Source: Pseudomonas gingeri (GTDB lineage Bacteria; Pseudomonadota; Gammaproteobacteria; Pseudomonadales; Pseudomonadaceae). From it: 41,468 bases of DNA. The translations under genes and the position numbers were made by a program. This document shows, one piece after another, positions 34,305 through 41,468 of this stretch. The stretch is taken from assembly GCF_013386115.1 (NCBI RefSeq), contig NZ_JACAOR010000015.1, positions 1-41,468 on the forward strand. The letters run 5' to 3'. The notes beneath the pieces are model-generated. The model saw only the letters and a list, made by a program, of their open reading frames with translations. It ran no database searches and had not been told where the DNA came from. Position 1 is the stretch's first letter. Every line of letters starts with the position of its first letter.

Positions 34305-35408
34305 ATGGGCCAGCACGACCTGAACAGAAGGCAGTTCATCAAGACCGTGGGCGTCGCCTCGGTGGCCGCGGCCGCCATGAGCATGCCGTTTATCCGGGCC
34401 AATGCCAGCGACACCCGCTTCCAGGGCAAGACCCTGAAGCTGCTGACCTGGTCCGATGACACCGGCCTTGCCGCACTGCGCAATATCGCCGCGACCTTCG
34501 AGGCCAAGACCGGCGCCAAGGTCATCGCCGACCGCACCGGCAGTACCTCGGAAATGGTCGCCAAGCTCAAGGCCGGCGGGGATCGTCCGCAGTACGACAT
34601 CATCACCCTGGCCGGTGTCGGCGCCGAAGGCCTGGCCGCCGCCGGGCTCCTGGAAAAGCCCGACCTGAACCGCATTCCCAACCTGGTCGACGTGCCGGAA
34701 AAGTACCGCACCGGGGCCAACGGCCACGGCATCGGCTACCTGCTCTGGTGCAACAGCCTGGTCTACAGCACCCGCACCGTGAAGGAGGCGCCGGACAGCT
34801 ACGCGGCGCTGTGGGACAAGGACTTCGCCAGCAACCTGTTCCTGCCGCCGCCGAACTGGACCGAGGCCATGGACCTGATCATCATCGCCGCCAAGCTGGC
34901 CGGTGGTGACGAGCACAATATCGAGCCGGGCTTCAAGAAGCTCGCCGAGCTCAAGGACCGCGTGGTCACCCTCGGGGAGAACCCCAACCAGATCGCCGAG
35001 CTGTTCCGCACCGGCTCGCTGGACCTGGGCGGCCTGTATGCCCCGGCGTTCTTTCCGAAGCAGATCCGCGATCCGGCCTATGGCCTGGGCGCGACGTTCG
35101 GCATGAAGGAAGGCTTCTACACCGACCTGATGCTTTCGGTGATGCCGAAGAACCGCCCCGGCGATACCGACCTGGCCTACGCCTTTATCGACCATTCGCT
35201 CGACCCGCTGGTACAGGGCAAGATGGCCGAAGACATCTTCAACGGTCCGGTCAACGCCAAGGCGATCATTTCCGCCGAGGCACGCAAGAGCCCGTACATC
35301 CTGACGCCGGAACAGATCGCCGAGAAAGCCATCATGCACGACAACGCCTTCCTGGCGACGGTGCATGACCAGTGGATCCGCCGGTATACGGAAATCTTTT
35401 CGTCCTGA
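34305..35408 (+). CDS. Polyamine-type ABC transporter substrate-binding protein with Tat signal
   Basis: The 367-residue PotD-like (SBP type II) protein carries a twin-arginine signal, NRRQFIKTVG (residues 7-16), then a hydrophobic VASVAAAAMSMP and ANASD as a likely cleavage site near residue 34. The mature protein has TLKLLTWSDDTGL and YDIITLAGVGAEGL typical of the family. It binds the ligand of the downstream permease pair, maybe a guanidino or amino compound. Folded export by Tat is less usual for such proteins. AAAGGGAG precedes the ATG. Confidence 0.88.
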   Translation: MGQHDLNRRQFIKTVGVASVAAAAMSMPFIRANASDTRFQGKTLKLLTWSDDTGLAALRNIAATFEAKTGAKVIADRTGSTSEMVAKLKAGGDRPQYDIITLAGVGAEGLAAAGLLEKPDLNRIPNLVDVPEKYRTGANGHGIGYLLWCNSLVYSTRTVKEAPDSYAALWDKDFASNLFLPPPNWTEAMDLIIIAAKLAGGDEHNIEPGFKKLAELKDRVVTLGENPNQIAELFRTGSLDLGGLYAPAFFPKQIRDPAYGLGATFGMKEGFYTDLMLSVMPKNRPGDTDLAYAFIDHSLDPLVQGKMAEDIFNGPVNAKAIISAEARKSPYILTPEQIAEKAIMHDNAFLATVHDQWIRRYTEIFSS

Positions 35409-35466
35409 AGTGCAGGCGCAGGAGGCTTGAAACTTTCGGGCAGGTCTTGAACCTGTCGCGAAACCT

Positions 35467-35557
35467 GTGGGAGCCGGCTTGCTGGCGATAGCGGTGTATC
35501 AGGCGACAAGGATGTTGGCCGTCAGATCGCCATGGCCAGTAAGCCGGCTCCTGCAGG
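35467..35557. repeat. REP pair (REPIN-like) inside the ABC operon
   Basis: GTGGGAGCCGGCTTGCTGGC (from 35467) continues as CGATAGCGGTGT, and the inverse arm GATCGCCATGGCCAGTAAGC (from 35525) continues as CGGCTCCTGCAGG. The same GATAGCGGTGTxTCAGGC flank is seen at 13690, so both copies are the same subtype. Confidence 0.8.
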
Positions 35558-35637
35558 GACCGTGTCAATCCTGGCGATCGACGTTGTCCGCCAAGCCTCT
35601 GCCTTGTTGATGATTTCTCTCTGTCGAGACTCTTTCT

Positions 35638-36546
35638 ATGGAACACCAACCTCTGACCCGGCCGGTCGGCGTGGCTTTGTCGCGCCCTCGAACGGGGATC
35701 TCGCCCACCGCCCGGGCCTGGCTTTTCCTCTCGCCGTCGATGCTGTTTCTCGCCGTGCTGATTCTCGCCAGCCTGCTGGTGCTACGGATGAGCGTCGGCA
35801 CCAAGGGGGCCGAATGGACCGGCTTCAGCCTCGCCAGCTACGCGCAACTGCTGGAACCCTACTACCTCAAGTCGCTGCTGCTGACCTTGCGCCTGGCGCT
35901 GTTCAGCGCCGTGATCGCGGTGCTGCTGGCGATTCCCGTGGCCTACACCATGTCGCGCCTGACCTCGCCGTTCGTGCGGCGGATCTTCCTCGCCGCCGTG
36001 CTCCTGCCACTGCTGGTCAACCTGCTGCTGCAAAGTTATGGCTGGCTGGTGATCCTCGGTCCCGGCGGCATGCTCAACCAGGCGCTGATGGGCCTTGGCC
36101 TGATCAAGCGCCCGATCATGCTGCTGTACAACCAGAACGGCGTGTTGATGGGCCTGGTGCAGACCGCCTTCCCCCTCGCGGTATTGCCGATCGCCAGCGC
36201 CATGCGCGGTGTCGCGCGCACCTATGAAGAGGCCGCCGCGACCCTCGGCGCGAGCCGCTTGCAGGTGTTTCGCCAGGTCGTCCTGCCCATGAGCCTGCCG
36301 GGCATCATCACCGGCGCGACCCTGGTGTTCGCCTACAACGCCAGCAGTTTCGTCGTGCCCCTGCTGCTGGGCGGCCGGCGCGTGCCGATGCTGGCGGTGA
36401 TGGTCCATGACCAGATCGCCCCGCTGATGAACTGGCCGGCGGCCTCGGCGGCCGGTGTCGTGCTGATCATCACCACTCTGGCGATCATGACCCTGTCCGA
36501 ATACGTCACCGGCCGTCGACGCCGGATGCTGGAGTCCTGCCAATGA
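35638..36546 (+). CDS. ABC transporter permease, PotB-like
   Basis: The 302-residue protein has six hydrophobic segments, first at about residues 32-52, and the EAA loop YEEAAATLGASRLQVFRQVVLPMSLPGI, which contacts the ATPase. It pairs with the next permease, overlapping by ATGA. No clear Shine-Dalgarno precedes ATG 35638, and the REP pair lies just upstream, so its translation or message may differ from the binding protein's. Confidence 0.9.
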   Translation: MEHQPLTRPVGVALSRPRTGISPTARAWLFLSPSMLFLAVLILASLLVLRMSVGTKGAEWTGFSLASYAQLLEPYYLKSLLLTLRLALFSAVIAVLLAIPVAYTMSRLTSPFVRRIFLAAVLLPLLVNLLLQSYGWLVILGPGGMLNQALMGLGLIKRPIMLLYNQNGVLMGLVQTAFPLAVLPIASAMRGVARTYEEAAATLGASRLQVFRQVVLPMSLPGIITGATLVFAYNASSFVVPLLLGGRRVPMLAVMVHDQIAPLMNWPAASAAGVVLIITTLAIMTLSEYVTGRRRRMLESCQ

Positions 36547-37391
36547 GCCTGTCGTCGTCCAAGCGCCTGTCGATCCTGCCGGGGGAGACCGGGCGTTTCG
36601 CCGGGATTCTTTCGGGAATCATCCTGCTGCTGGCGGTCCTGCCGATCCTGACCATGATCGTCATGTCCTTCAGCGGCGCCTCGAACCTCGACTTCCCGCC
36701 CAGCAGCTACAGCCTGCAATGGTATCGCGCGGCCTGGCACACCATTGTCTCGCCGGATGCCAGCGATGTGCTGAGCCTGGGCAAGGCGATGACCACCAGC
36801 CTGCTGGTGGCCTGCCTGACCATGGTGCTTGCCACCCTGGTGGCGGTGCCCGCCGCCTATGCGCTGGTGCGCTGCGAATTTCGCGGCAAGGCCGTGGCGC
36901 TGCAACTGATGTCGCTGCCCCTGGTGTTTCCGATGGTGGTGCTGGGACTGGCGTTGCTGCTGGTGTTCGACAGCCTGCCGTTCCAGATGAGCTTCTCGCG
37001 GCTGGTCATCGCCCACGTGATCCTGGCCTTGCCCTTCGTGGTGAAGAACTGCACGGCGGCCATGCTTTCCATCGGCAGCGAGGTCGAGGAGGCTGCGCAG
37101 ATGCTGGGCGCTTCACCGCAGCGGGCGATCCTCGATGTGGTGGTGCCGTTGATGAAGTCGGGGATTCTCGCCGGGATGCTGCTGGCGTTCATCGTCTCGT
37201 TCAACGAATTCACCGTGACCTATTTCCTTTACACCATCGACGTGATGACCGTGCCGATCTGGATGTACAGCCGCACCGTCTCGTCCCTCGACCCGACTGT
37301 TTTCTCCTTTGCCGTGCTGATCGTGCTGATCGACTTCGTCCTGATCTGGGCGTTGGAGAAGCTGGTGGGCGAGGGCGGCGTTTCCTTCTGA
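36543..37391 (+). CDS. ABC transporter permease, PotC-like
   Basis: The 282-residue protein has six hydrophobic segments and an EAA loop VEEAAQMLGASPQRAILDVVVPLMKSGI. It forms the heterodimeric channel with the preceding permease; the overlap (ATGA) means coupled translation. Confidence 0.9.
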   Translation: MSLSSSKRLSILPGETGRFAGILSGIILLLAVLPILTMIVMSFSGASNLDFPPSSYSLQWYRAAWHTIVSPDASDVLSLGKAMTTSLLVACLTMVLATLVAVPAAYALVRCEFRGKAVALQLMSLPLVFPMVVLGLALLLVFDSLPFQMSFSRLVIAHVILALPFVVKNCTAAMLSIGSEVEEAAQMLGASPQRAILDVVVPLMKSGILAGMLLAFIVSFNEFTVTYFLYTIDVMTVPIWMYSRTVSSLDPTVFSFAVLIVLIDFVLIWALEKLVGEGGVSF

Positions 37392-37409
37392 TTTCTTGAG
37401 GTGAGCAAC

Positions 37410-38474
37410 ATGACTGGACTGATTCTGGAAAACGTCGAAAAGTACTACGGCACGGCCTGTGCGGTGAAGGACGTCAATCTGCATCTGCCCGAAGGCAAGC
37501 TGGTGTGTTTCCTCGGCCCTTCGGGATGCGGCAAGACCACCTTGCTGCGGATGATCGCGGGCCTGGAAACCCTCAGCGCCGGCGAGATCCGCCTGGACGG
37601 CGAGGACATCGGCCAGACGCCGGCGCACCTGCGCAACTTCGGCATGGTGTTCCAGTCCCTGGCGCTGTTTCCCCATATGACCGTGGGCGAGAACATCGCC
37701 TATCCGCTGAAACTGCGCGGGGTCGCCAGGGACGAGCAACAGGCCCGGGTGGTCGAGTTGCTGCAACTGATTCAACTGAGCGAGATGATCGACCGGCCGG
37801 TGTCCAAGCTCTCCGGCGGGCAGCGTCAGCGGGTGGCGATTGCCCGTGCGATAGCCGCGCGGCCAAAGATTCTGCTGCTGGATGAACCGCTGTCGGCGCT
37901 GGACGCCAAATTGCGCGAATCGATGCAGGTGGAAATCCGCCAACTGCAACAGCGCCTGAACATCACCACCATCATGGTCACCCATGACCAGCGTGAAGCC
38001 ATGACCATGGCCGATATCGTGGTGGTGCTGGGCGAGCACCGCGTGCAGCAGGTGGGTACGCCTATCGAGATCTATCGGCATCCGGCCAATGAGTTCGTCG
38101 CCGACTTTATCGGCTCGGGCAATATCTTCCCGGCCACCGTGCTGGGCGACGGCCGGGTCGGGCTGCCGGGGGGCGAGAGCATCGAGGTGCCGGGCAGTGC
38201 CGGGGTGGAGGCCGGGAAGCAGGTGCGGATGCTGGTGCGCCCGGAGGATCTGCAACTGTCCGTGCCCCAGGCGACGCCGGCGAGCAATTGCCTGCTCGGC
38301 ACCGTGACCTTCGTGCGGGATATCGGTTCGACCATTGAAACCATCGTCGAGTGTTCCGGCGTGTCGTTCACGGCGCTGAACACGCCATGCCAGGGGATCG
38401 GCCTGGACGTGGGGCACAGGGTCTCGCTGACGATTCCGGCCGAGGCCTGTCGGATGCTCGGGTCCGGCGCCTAG
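37410..38474 (+). CDS. ABC transporter ATP-binding protein, PotA-like
   Basis: The 354-residue ATPase has Walker A GPSGCGKTT, Q-loop VFQSLALFPHM, signature LSGGQRQR, Walker B ILLLDEPLSALD, H-loop VTHDQ, and a C-terminal TOBE domain (about 270-350). It powers the permease pair. ATG 37410, with GAGGTG six bases before, is preferred to GTG 37401. Its TAG stop overlaps the convergent AraC stop in a single CTAG. Confidence 0.93.
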   Translation: MTGLILENVEKYYGTACAVKDVNLHLPEGKLVCFLGPSGCGKTTLLRMIAGLETLSAGEIRLDGEDIGQTPAHLRNFGMVFQSLALFPHMTVGENIAYPLKLRGVARDEQQARVVELLQLIQLSEMIDRPVSKLSGGQRQRVAIARAIAARPKILLLDEPLSALDAKLRESMQVEIRQLQQRLNITTIMVTHDQREAMTMADIVVVLGEHRVQQVGTPIEIYRHPANEFVADFIGSGNIFPATVLGDGRVGLPGGESIEVPGSAGVEAGKQVRMLVRPEDLQLSVPQATPASNCLLGTVTFVRDIGSTIETIVECSGVSFTALNTPCQGIGLDVGHRVSLTIPAEACRMLGSGA

Positions 38475-39400
38475 ACGCTCTGGCGCAGCCGCGCCAGGTC
38501 GCGCAGGGGCGGCGCGCCGAACAGCCGGCTGTATTCGCGGCTGAATTGCGAGGGGCTTTCATAACCCACCCGGTAACCCGCCGCGGAGGCGTCCAGCCCT
38601 TCGGCCAGCATCAGCCGCCGTGCTTCCTGCAGCCGCAATTGCTTCTGGTATTGCAGCGGGCTCATGGCGGTCATGGCCTTGAACCGGTGGTGCAGGGTCG
38701 ACACGCTCAGGTTGGCTTCCCGCGCCAGGTCGTCGATCCGCAGCGGCTGCTCGAAATTGCCGTTCAACCACTTGATCGCCTGGTTCACCCGGTGCCCCTG
38801 GCTGTTGGCGATGGCTATTTCGTACAGGCGATAACCCTGCGGGCTGCGCAGCAGGCGATAGAGGATCTCCCGACGGATCAGCGGCGCGAGCATGGGGATA
38901 TCCTTCGGCGTGTCGATCAGCCGGGTCAGGCGCAGCAGGGCGTCGAACATCTGGGTGTCGACCCGCTCGACATACAGGCCGAGCCCGGTCGGTCGGGTGG
39001 GCACGCCCATGGGCCCGGCCTCGGCGATCAGCGCGCTGATTTCGTTGGGGTCGATGTCCAGGCGCAATGCCAGCAACGGCATCTGCGGCGAGGCATTCAG
39101 GACCCGACCGCTCATCGGCATGGAAACCGATATCACCATGTAATTCAGTGGGTCGTAGATGAAGTGGTCGTCACCCAGGCGGACTTCCTTGCGGCCCTGG
39201 GCCATGATGCACAGCGCCGGTTGCGCCAGCACCGGATTGAAATCGTAGGGGTGATTGTGCCGGCCCAGTACCAGGGAGCCGACGGCGGTCTGGTAGCTAC
39301 CGTCCTCATCGGTGTGGCGACGGATGATATCGGCCAGTTCCAGGCGCTGTTTCTCCATCTCCGGGGGGATAGCTTCTTGCGGATGTACGGACAACGACAT
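38471..39400 (-). CDS. AraC-family regulator with AraC_N domain
   Basis: The 309-residue protein has an N-terminal AraC_N cupin-type domain (about residues 15-195: LVLGRHNHPYDFNPVLAQPALCIMAQGRKEV) and double helix-turn-helix (RIDDLAREANLSVSTLHHRF; AAGYRVGYESPSQFSREYSRLFG). It is divergent from the ABM-domain gene, so that gene is a natural target. ATG 39400 starts the family-like sequence. Confidence 0.88.
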   Translation of the reverse strand: MSLSVHPQEAIPPEMEKQRLELADIIRRHTDEDGSYQTAVGSLVLGRHNHPYDFNPVLAQPALCIMAQGRKEVRLGDDHFIYDPLNYMVISVSMPMSGRVLNASPQMPLLALRLDIDPNEISALIAEAGPMGVPTRPTGLGLYVERVDTQMFDALLRLTRLIDTPKDIPMLAPLIRREILYRLLRSPQGYRLYEIAIANSQGHRVNQAIKWLNGNFEQPLRIDDLAREANLSVSTLHHRFKAMTAMSPLQYQKQLRLQEARRLMLAEGLDASAAGYRVGYESPSQFSREYSRLFGAPPLRDLARLRQSV

Positions 39401-39746
39401 GGAGAATCCCCTCGAGAGTGTCACTTTCAACGGTTCATAGCTTAAGTTTGGGCAAGTCGGACCGCCAGCCGAATCCTGCCCAATTCTTGCCTGATCCTGC
39501 CTTGATCCCCTGTGACAGTCTGATGACTGGCCGGCGAGAGGGGCGAACTTGCTTAAAACTCTGAAACGCCGGACGCCGCTGGCACGCACGCTTGGCCTGG
39601 CCAATAGCGCGCTCCGACAGGATTGTGCAATAACCCGACAGGAATCGACTAACGACCTCTCGCCTGAAGCCTTAATCTCTGCTCCTGTCGCCGTCAGTCC
39701 GGCGGTTGATGGAGCGAGTACAACCTTCTCTTCGGGAGAGCCGAGC
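39401..39746. other. Divergent intergenic region AraC / ABM gene
   Basis: There is no gene. A direct repeat ATCCTGCC occurs at 39473-39480 and 39494-39501 (21 bp apart). Confidence 0.5.
39473..39501. promoter_or_regulatory. Candidate AraC-type operator (direct repeat)
   Basis: ATCCTGCC is repeated with 21-bp period, two helical turns, as AraC-family half-sites often are. It lies between the regulator and the ABM gene. Confidence 0.45.
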
Positions 39747-40112
39747 ATGTCCAAGCATATCCCCGTCAGTCACATGGCCTTTGTTCGCGCACGTCCAGGG
39801 CGTTCCGCCGAGCTGGGTTCGCGTCTGAGCAGCCTGATCGAACCTTCCCGCCAGGCACCCGGTTGCCTGCAGTTTTCCCTGCAACACTCCCTGGCCGATG
39901 CCGACCTCTGGCTGGTGTCCGGTTTCTGGATCAACCAACCGGCGATGACCGCCTATTTCAATACCCCGGCGATGCAGATCTTTGCCGAGCTGGTGCAGGA
40001 CCTGGTGGTCAACAGCTTCGACTTCCACACCTTCAGCGATGTGTCCGCCGCCCGTGCCCAGTGCGATTTTCATCTGTCCAGCGCAGGTTCCCTGCAGAAG
40101 TTGGCCAGCTGA
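39747..40112 (+). CDS. Antibiotic-biosynthesis-monooxygenase (ABM) domain protein
   Basis: The 121-residue protein resembles ABM-fold proteins (dimeric ferredoxin-like barrel): MAFVRARPGRSAELGSRLSSL, QAPGCLQFSLQHSLADADLWLVSGFW, MTAYFNTPAMQIFAEL. Members include quinol monooxygenases, haem-degrading enzymes and proteins with no known catalysis. ATG 39747 with GGGAGAG before it is used. It is divergent from an AraC regulator. Confidence 0.8.
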   Translation: MSKHIPVSHMAFVRARPGRSAELGSRLSSLIEPSRQAPGCLQFSLQHSLADADLWLVSGFWINQPAMTAYFNTPAMQIFAELVQDLVVNSFDFHTFSDVSAARAQCDFHLSSAGSLQKLAS

Positions 40113-40304
40113 AGGACGCACGAAAATCCTGCTTAATTTTGGCGGCACCTATCGCCCCATGCTGCCTTGCCGCTCCTCGCCATAACGGGCTCTGACTCGT
40201 CCCGGTGCCTTGCCCGAGAACTACAGGCACTCGCCAAAACATGAGCGTATTTGCGAGGCAGGGGAATAGAATACCGGCCGATCAATTGGCCGGGACAGAC
40301 AGGC

Positions 40305-40535
40305 ATGGCACGTAAAGAGTTTGCACAGTTCGAAGCAGTTTCAGCAGCAGTTCGCGGTGAGGCCGGTTATAGCGCAGCCATTGCGGTAAAGGCCCTGGGC
40401 GGTTTCGATGCCCCGCGTTTCCACAAAATCCTTGAAGACCAGACGTTCAAGACGGCTCTCGAAGCCGACCAGGCCGCCGAGCAGGCATTGGCGCGGCTGA
40501 TCGACGTCGATGCCGAGGGCGGGTTGTCCTGGTAA
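40305..40535 (+). CDS. Small conserved-looking protein of unknown function
   Basis: The 76-residue product (MARKEFAQFEAVSAAVRGEA... RLIDVDAEGGLSW) is soluble, Ala-rich and helix-prone, with no motif I recognise. Codon use is like neighbours. The start was chosen at ATG 40305, with ACAGG before it and a CCGGCC/GGCCGG hairpin (about 40274-40293) just upstream. Confidence 0.6.
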   Translation: MARKEFAQFEAVSAAVRGEAGYSAAIAVKALGGFDAPRFHKILEDQTFKTALEADQAAEQALARLIDVDAEGGLSW

Positions 40536-40550
40536 GCGTTTCCCGGGCGA

Positions 40551-41180
40551 TCACTTCGCCACTTGCGGGCGATACATCTTGAACAGGGACTCCGGGCCCA
40601 ACTGGAAATAGTCCGCCGGACCGCCGCCACGCAGGATTGGTTCGGCGGCGGCGGTGTCGTAGATACCGTCCTTGAGCAGGTGCCGGGCGATATGCACGGC
40701 AACCACTTCACCGAGAATCAGCCAGCTGGGCACCAGGGCCTGGTCGGCGCGTTGCAACTGGATGATCTGGGTCACCTTGCATTCGAAGGAGACCGGGCTT
40801 TCCAGCACCCGCGGCACGCGAATGATCTTCGAGGCGGCGGGCGTCAGGCCGGCCAGTTCGAACTCGTTGACCGCAGCCGGCACGGCGGCACAGCTCTGGT
40901 TCATTGCCTCGGCCAGTGGGCGGGTGGCGAGGTTCCAGGCGAATTCGCCGGTCTGTTCGATATTGTTCAGGCTGTCTTTGCGGCCGACGCTGGAGAAACC
41001 GATGATCGGCGGGATGTAGTTGAAGGCGTTGAAGAAGCTGTAGGGCGCCAGGTTCAGGCGGCCTTCGGCGTCCTGCGACGAAATCCAGCCGATGGGGCGC
41101 GGGCCGACGATAGCGTTGAACGGGTCGTGAGGCAGGCCGTGGCCGTTGGCGGGTTCGTAATAGTGGATATCGTCGGACAT
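40551..41180 (-). CDS. Flavin reductase family protein
   Basis: The 209-residue protein is of the FMN-binding split-barrel (DIM6/NtaB) class: PFNAIVGPRPIGWISSQDAEGRLNLAPYSFFNAF and TGEFAWNLATRPLAEAMN. It probably uses FMN and NAD(P)H, perhaps supplying FMNH2 to a monooxygenase. ATG 41180 starts the family-like part; an earlier in-frame start is unsupported. Confidence 0.88.
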   Translation of the reverse strand: MSDDIHYYEPANGHGLPHDPFNAIVGPRPIGWISSQDAEGRLNLAPYSFFNAFNYIPPIIGFSSVGRKDSLNNIEQTGEFAWNLATRPLAEAMNQSCAAVPAAVNEFELAGLTPAASKIIRVPRVLESPVSFECKVTQIIQLQRADQALVPSWLILGEVVAVHIARHLLKDGIYDTAAAEPILRGGGPADYFQLGPESLFKMYRPQVAK

Positions 41181-41260
41181 GGTTCGAGGGTTCCGCGGGC
41201 TGGGTGGAGGTCGATAGTGTGCTTGGCATCGAGAGCAAATGCGATAGCTCACGCATCATG

Positions 41261-41340
41261 GATCGTTCCTGTGCGCAGCAAAGCAGCCAGTGACGCAGAG
41301 CGTCCTGAGAGACATTCCCATGCGGAGCCTGGGAACGATC
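41261..41340. repeat. 80-bp element with 9-bp terminal inverted repeats
   Basis: GATCGTTCC (41261-41269) and GGAACGATC (41332-41340) bound the element. Inside are GACGCAGAGCGTC and ATTCCCATGCGGAGCCTGGG, the form of an intergenic repeat very common in Pseudomonas. It has no coding capacity. Confidence 0.7.
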
Positions 41341-41368
41341 AGTATTTTCCTTTCCCCCAGAAACGACT

Positions 41369-41389
41369 AAGCCCGGCCGAAGCCGGGCT
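41369..41389 (-). terminator. Likely terminator of the edge gene
   Basis: AGCCCGGC and GCCGGGCT pair around CGAA; on minus TTAGTCGTTT follows. It sits 20 bases after the edge gene's stop. Confidence 0.6.
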
Positions 41390-41408
41390 GTGATGCCACC
41401 GGGATCAA

Positions 41409-41468
41409 TCAGCTGATGGCAGCAGCGCCAGGGGTCTTGTCGTAGCCGTCAGCGGCGACAGCATTGGC
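41409..41468 (-). CDS. Partial gene, C-terminal 19 residues only
   Basis: Minus strand reads ANAVAADGYDKTPGAAAIS then TGA (41411-41409), continuing past the right edge. It has a terminator-like hairpin just downstream, so it is probably real. The product is not recognised. Confidence 0.5.
   Translation of the reverse strand, partial: ANAVAADGYDKTPGAAAIS

Overview
The window is GC-rich chromosomal DNA from a Pseudomonas, most likely of the P. fluorescens lineage. The evidence is a FleQ/RpoN-type flagellar cluster, a two-ATP-cone class Ia NrdA, PhoPQ, a PcpS-type phosphopantetheinyl transferase, RpoN-driven dctA, and REP/REPIN-type repeats containing GCCGGCTTGCTGGCGAT. There is no plasmid, phage, IS element, CRISPR array, tRNA or rRNA. 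Thirty-nine genes are called, one cut by the right edge. All identifications come from reading motifs and gene order; no search was run.

Layout. 1-513: a terminator and three 54-bp tandem REP-like units. 529-2822: a response regulator with a TPR output and a small soluble histidine kinase. 2922-5763: a gamma-glutamylpolyamine-synthetase-like gene and an MFS transporter, separated by a nested palindrome. 5836-8445 (minus): flgA, flgM, flgN and flgZ. 8525-10331: cheV-cheR. 10580-13548: flgBCDE behind a clear RpoN promoter. 13891-16797 (minus): nrdA, with NrdR-like and DnaA-like sites and a long structured leader. 17534-19860: an RstAB-like two-component system. 19871-20605 (minus): pcpS. 20820-22843: phoPQ behind four PhoP half-sites. 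22848-23846 (minus): an AraC regulator. 24180-25511: dctA with an RpoN promoter and enhancer-like palindromes. 25675-29926: a CoA-transferase/racemase, SprT, a Yip1 membrane protein, TtcA and a divergent Tag-like glycosylase. 29978-38474: a LysR regulator divergent from a 2-oxo-acid decarboxylase, an aminoaldehyde dehydrogenase and a complete polyamine-type ABC importer. 38471-41468: an AraC regulator, an antibiotic-biosynthesis-monooxygenase-like protein, a small unknown, a flavin reductase and the tail of an unidentified gene.

How the genes fit together. The flagellar block shows a regulatory cascade directly: RpoN sites before flgB and flgA, and sigma-28 (FliA) sites before flgM and cheV. 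The flgA and cheV promoters occupy the same 27 bp on opposite strands. FlgM inhibits FliA, FlgN is a secretion chaperone, and FlgZ brakes the motor in response to c-di-GMP. The 29978-38474 block reads as an uptake-and-oxidation module for a guanidino or amino 2-oxo acid or polyamine: import, decarboxylation to an aldehyde, oxidation to an acid. The arginine-transaminase pathway (AruH/AruI/KauB) is the nearest known model, but no transaminase or guanidinobutyrase is present.

The most notable signals are regulatory: (i) AAnAAnAA (Hfq/Crc-type) motifs just upstream of, or overlapping, the ribosome binding sites of three catabolic or transport genes, plus a fourth in the dctA leader; (ii) paired NrdR-like boxes 31 bp apart next to three phased DnaA-like boxes at nrdA; (iii) enhancer-like GGCGGATATCCGCC palindromes upstream of dctA; (iv) a probable rearrangement junction where flgE and nrdA meet without flgF or nrdB.
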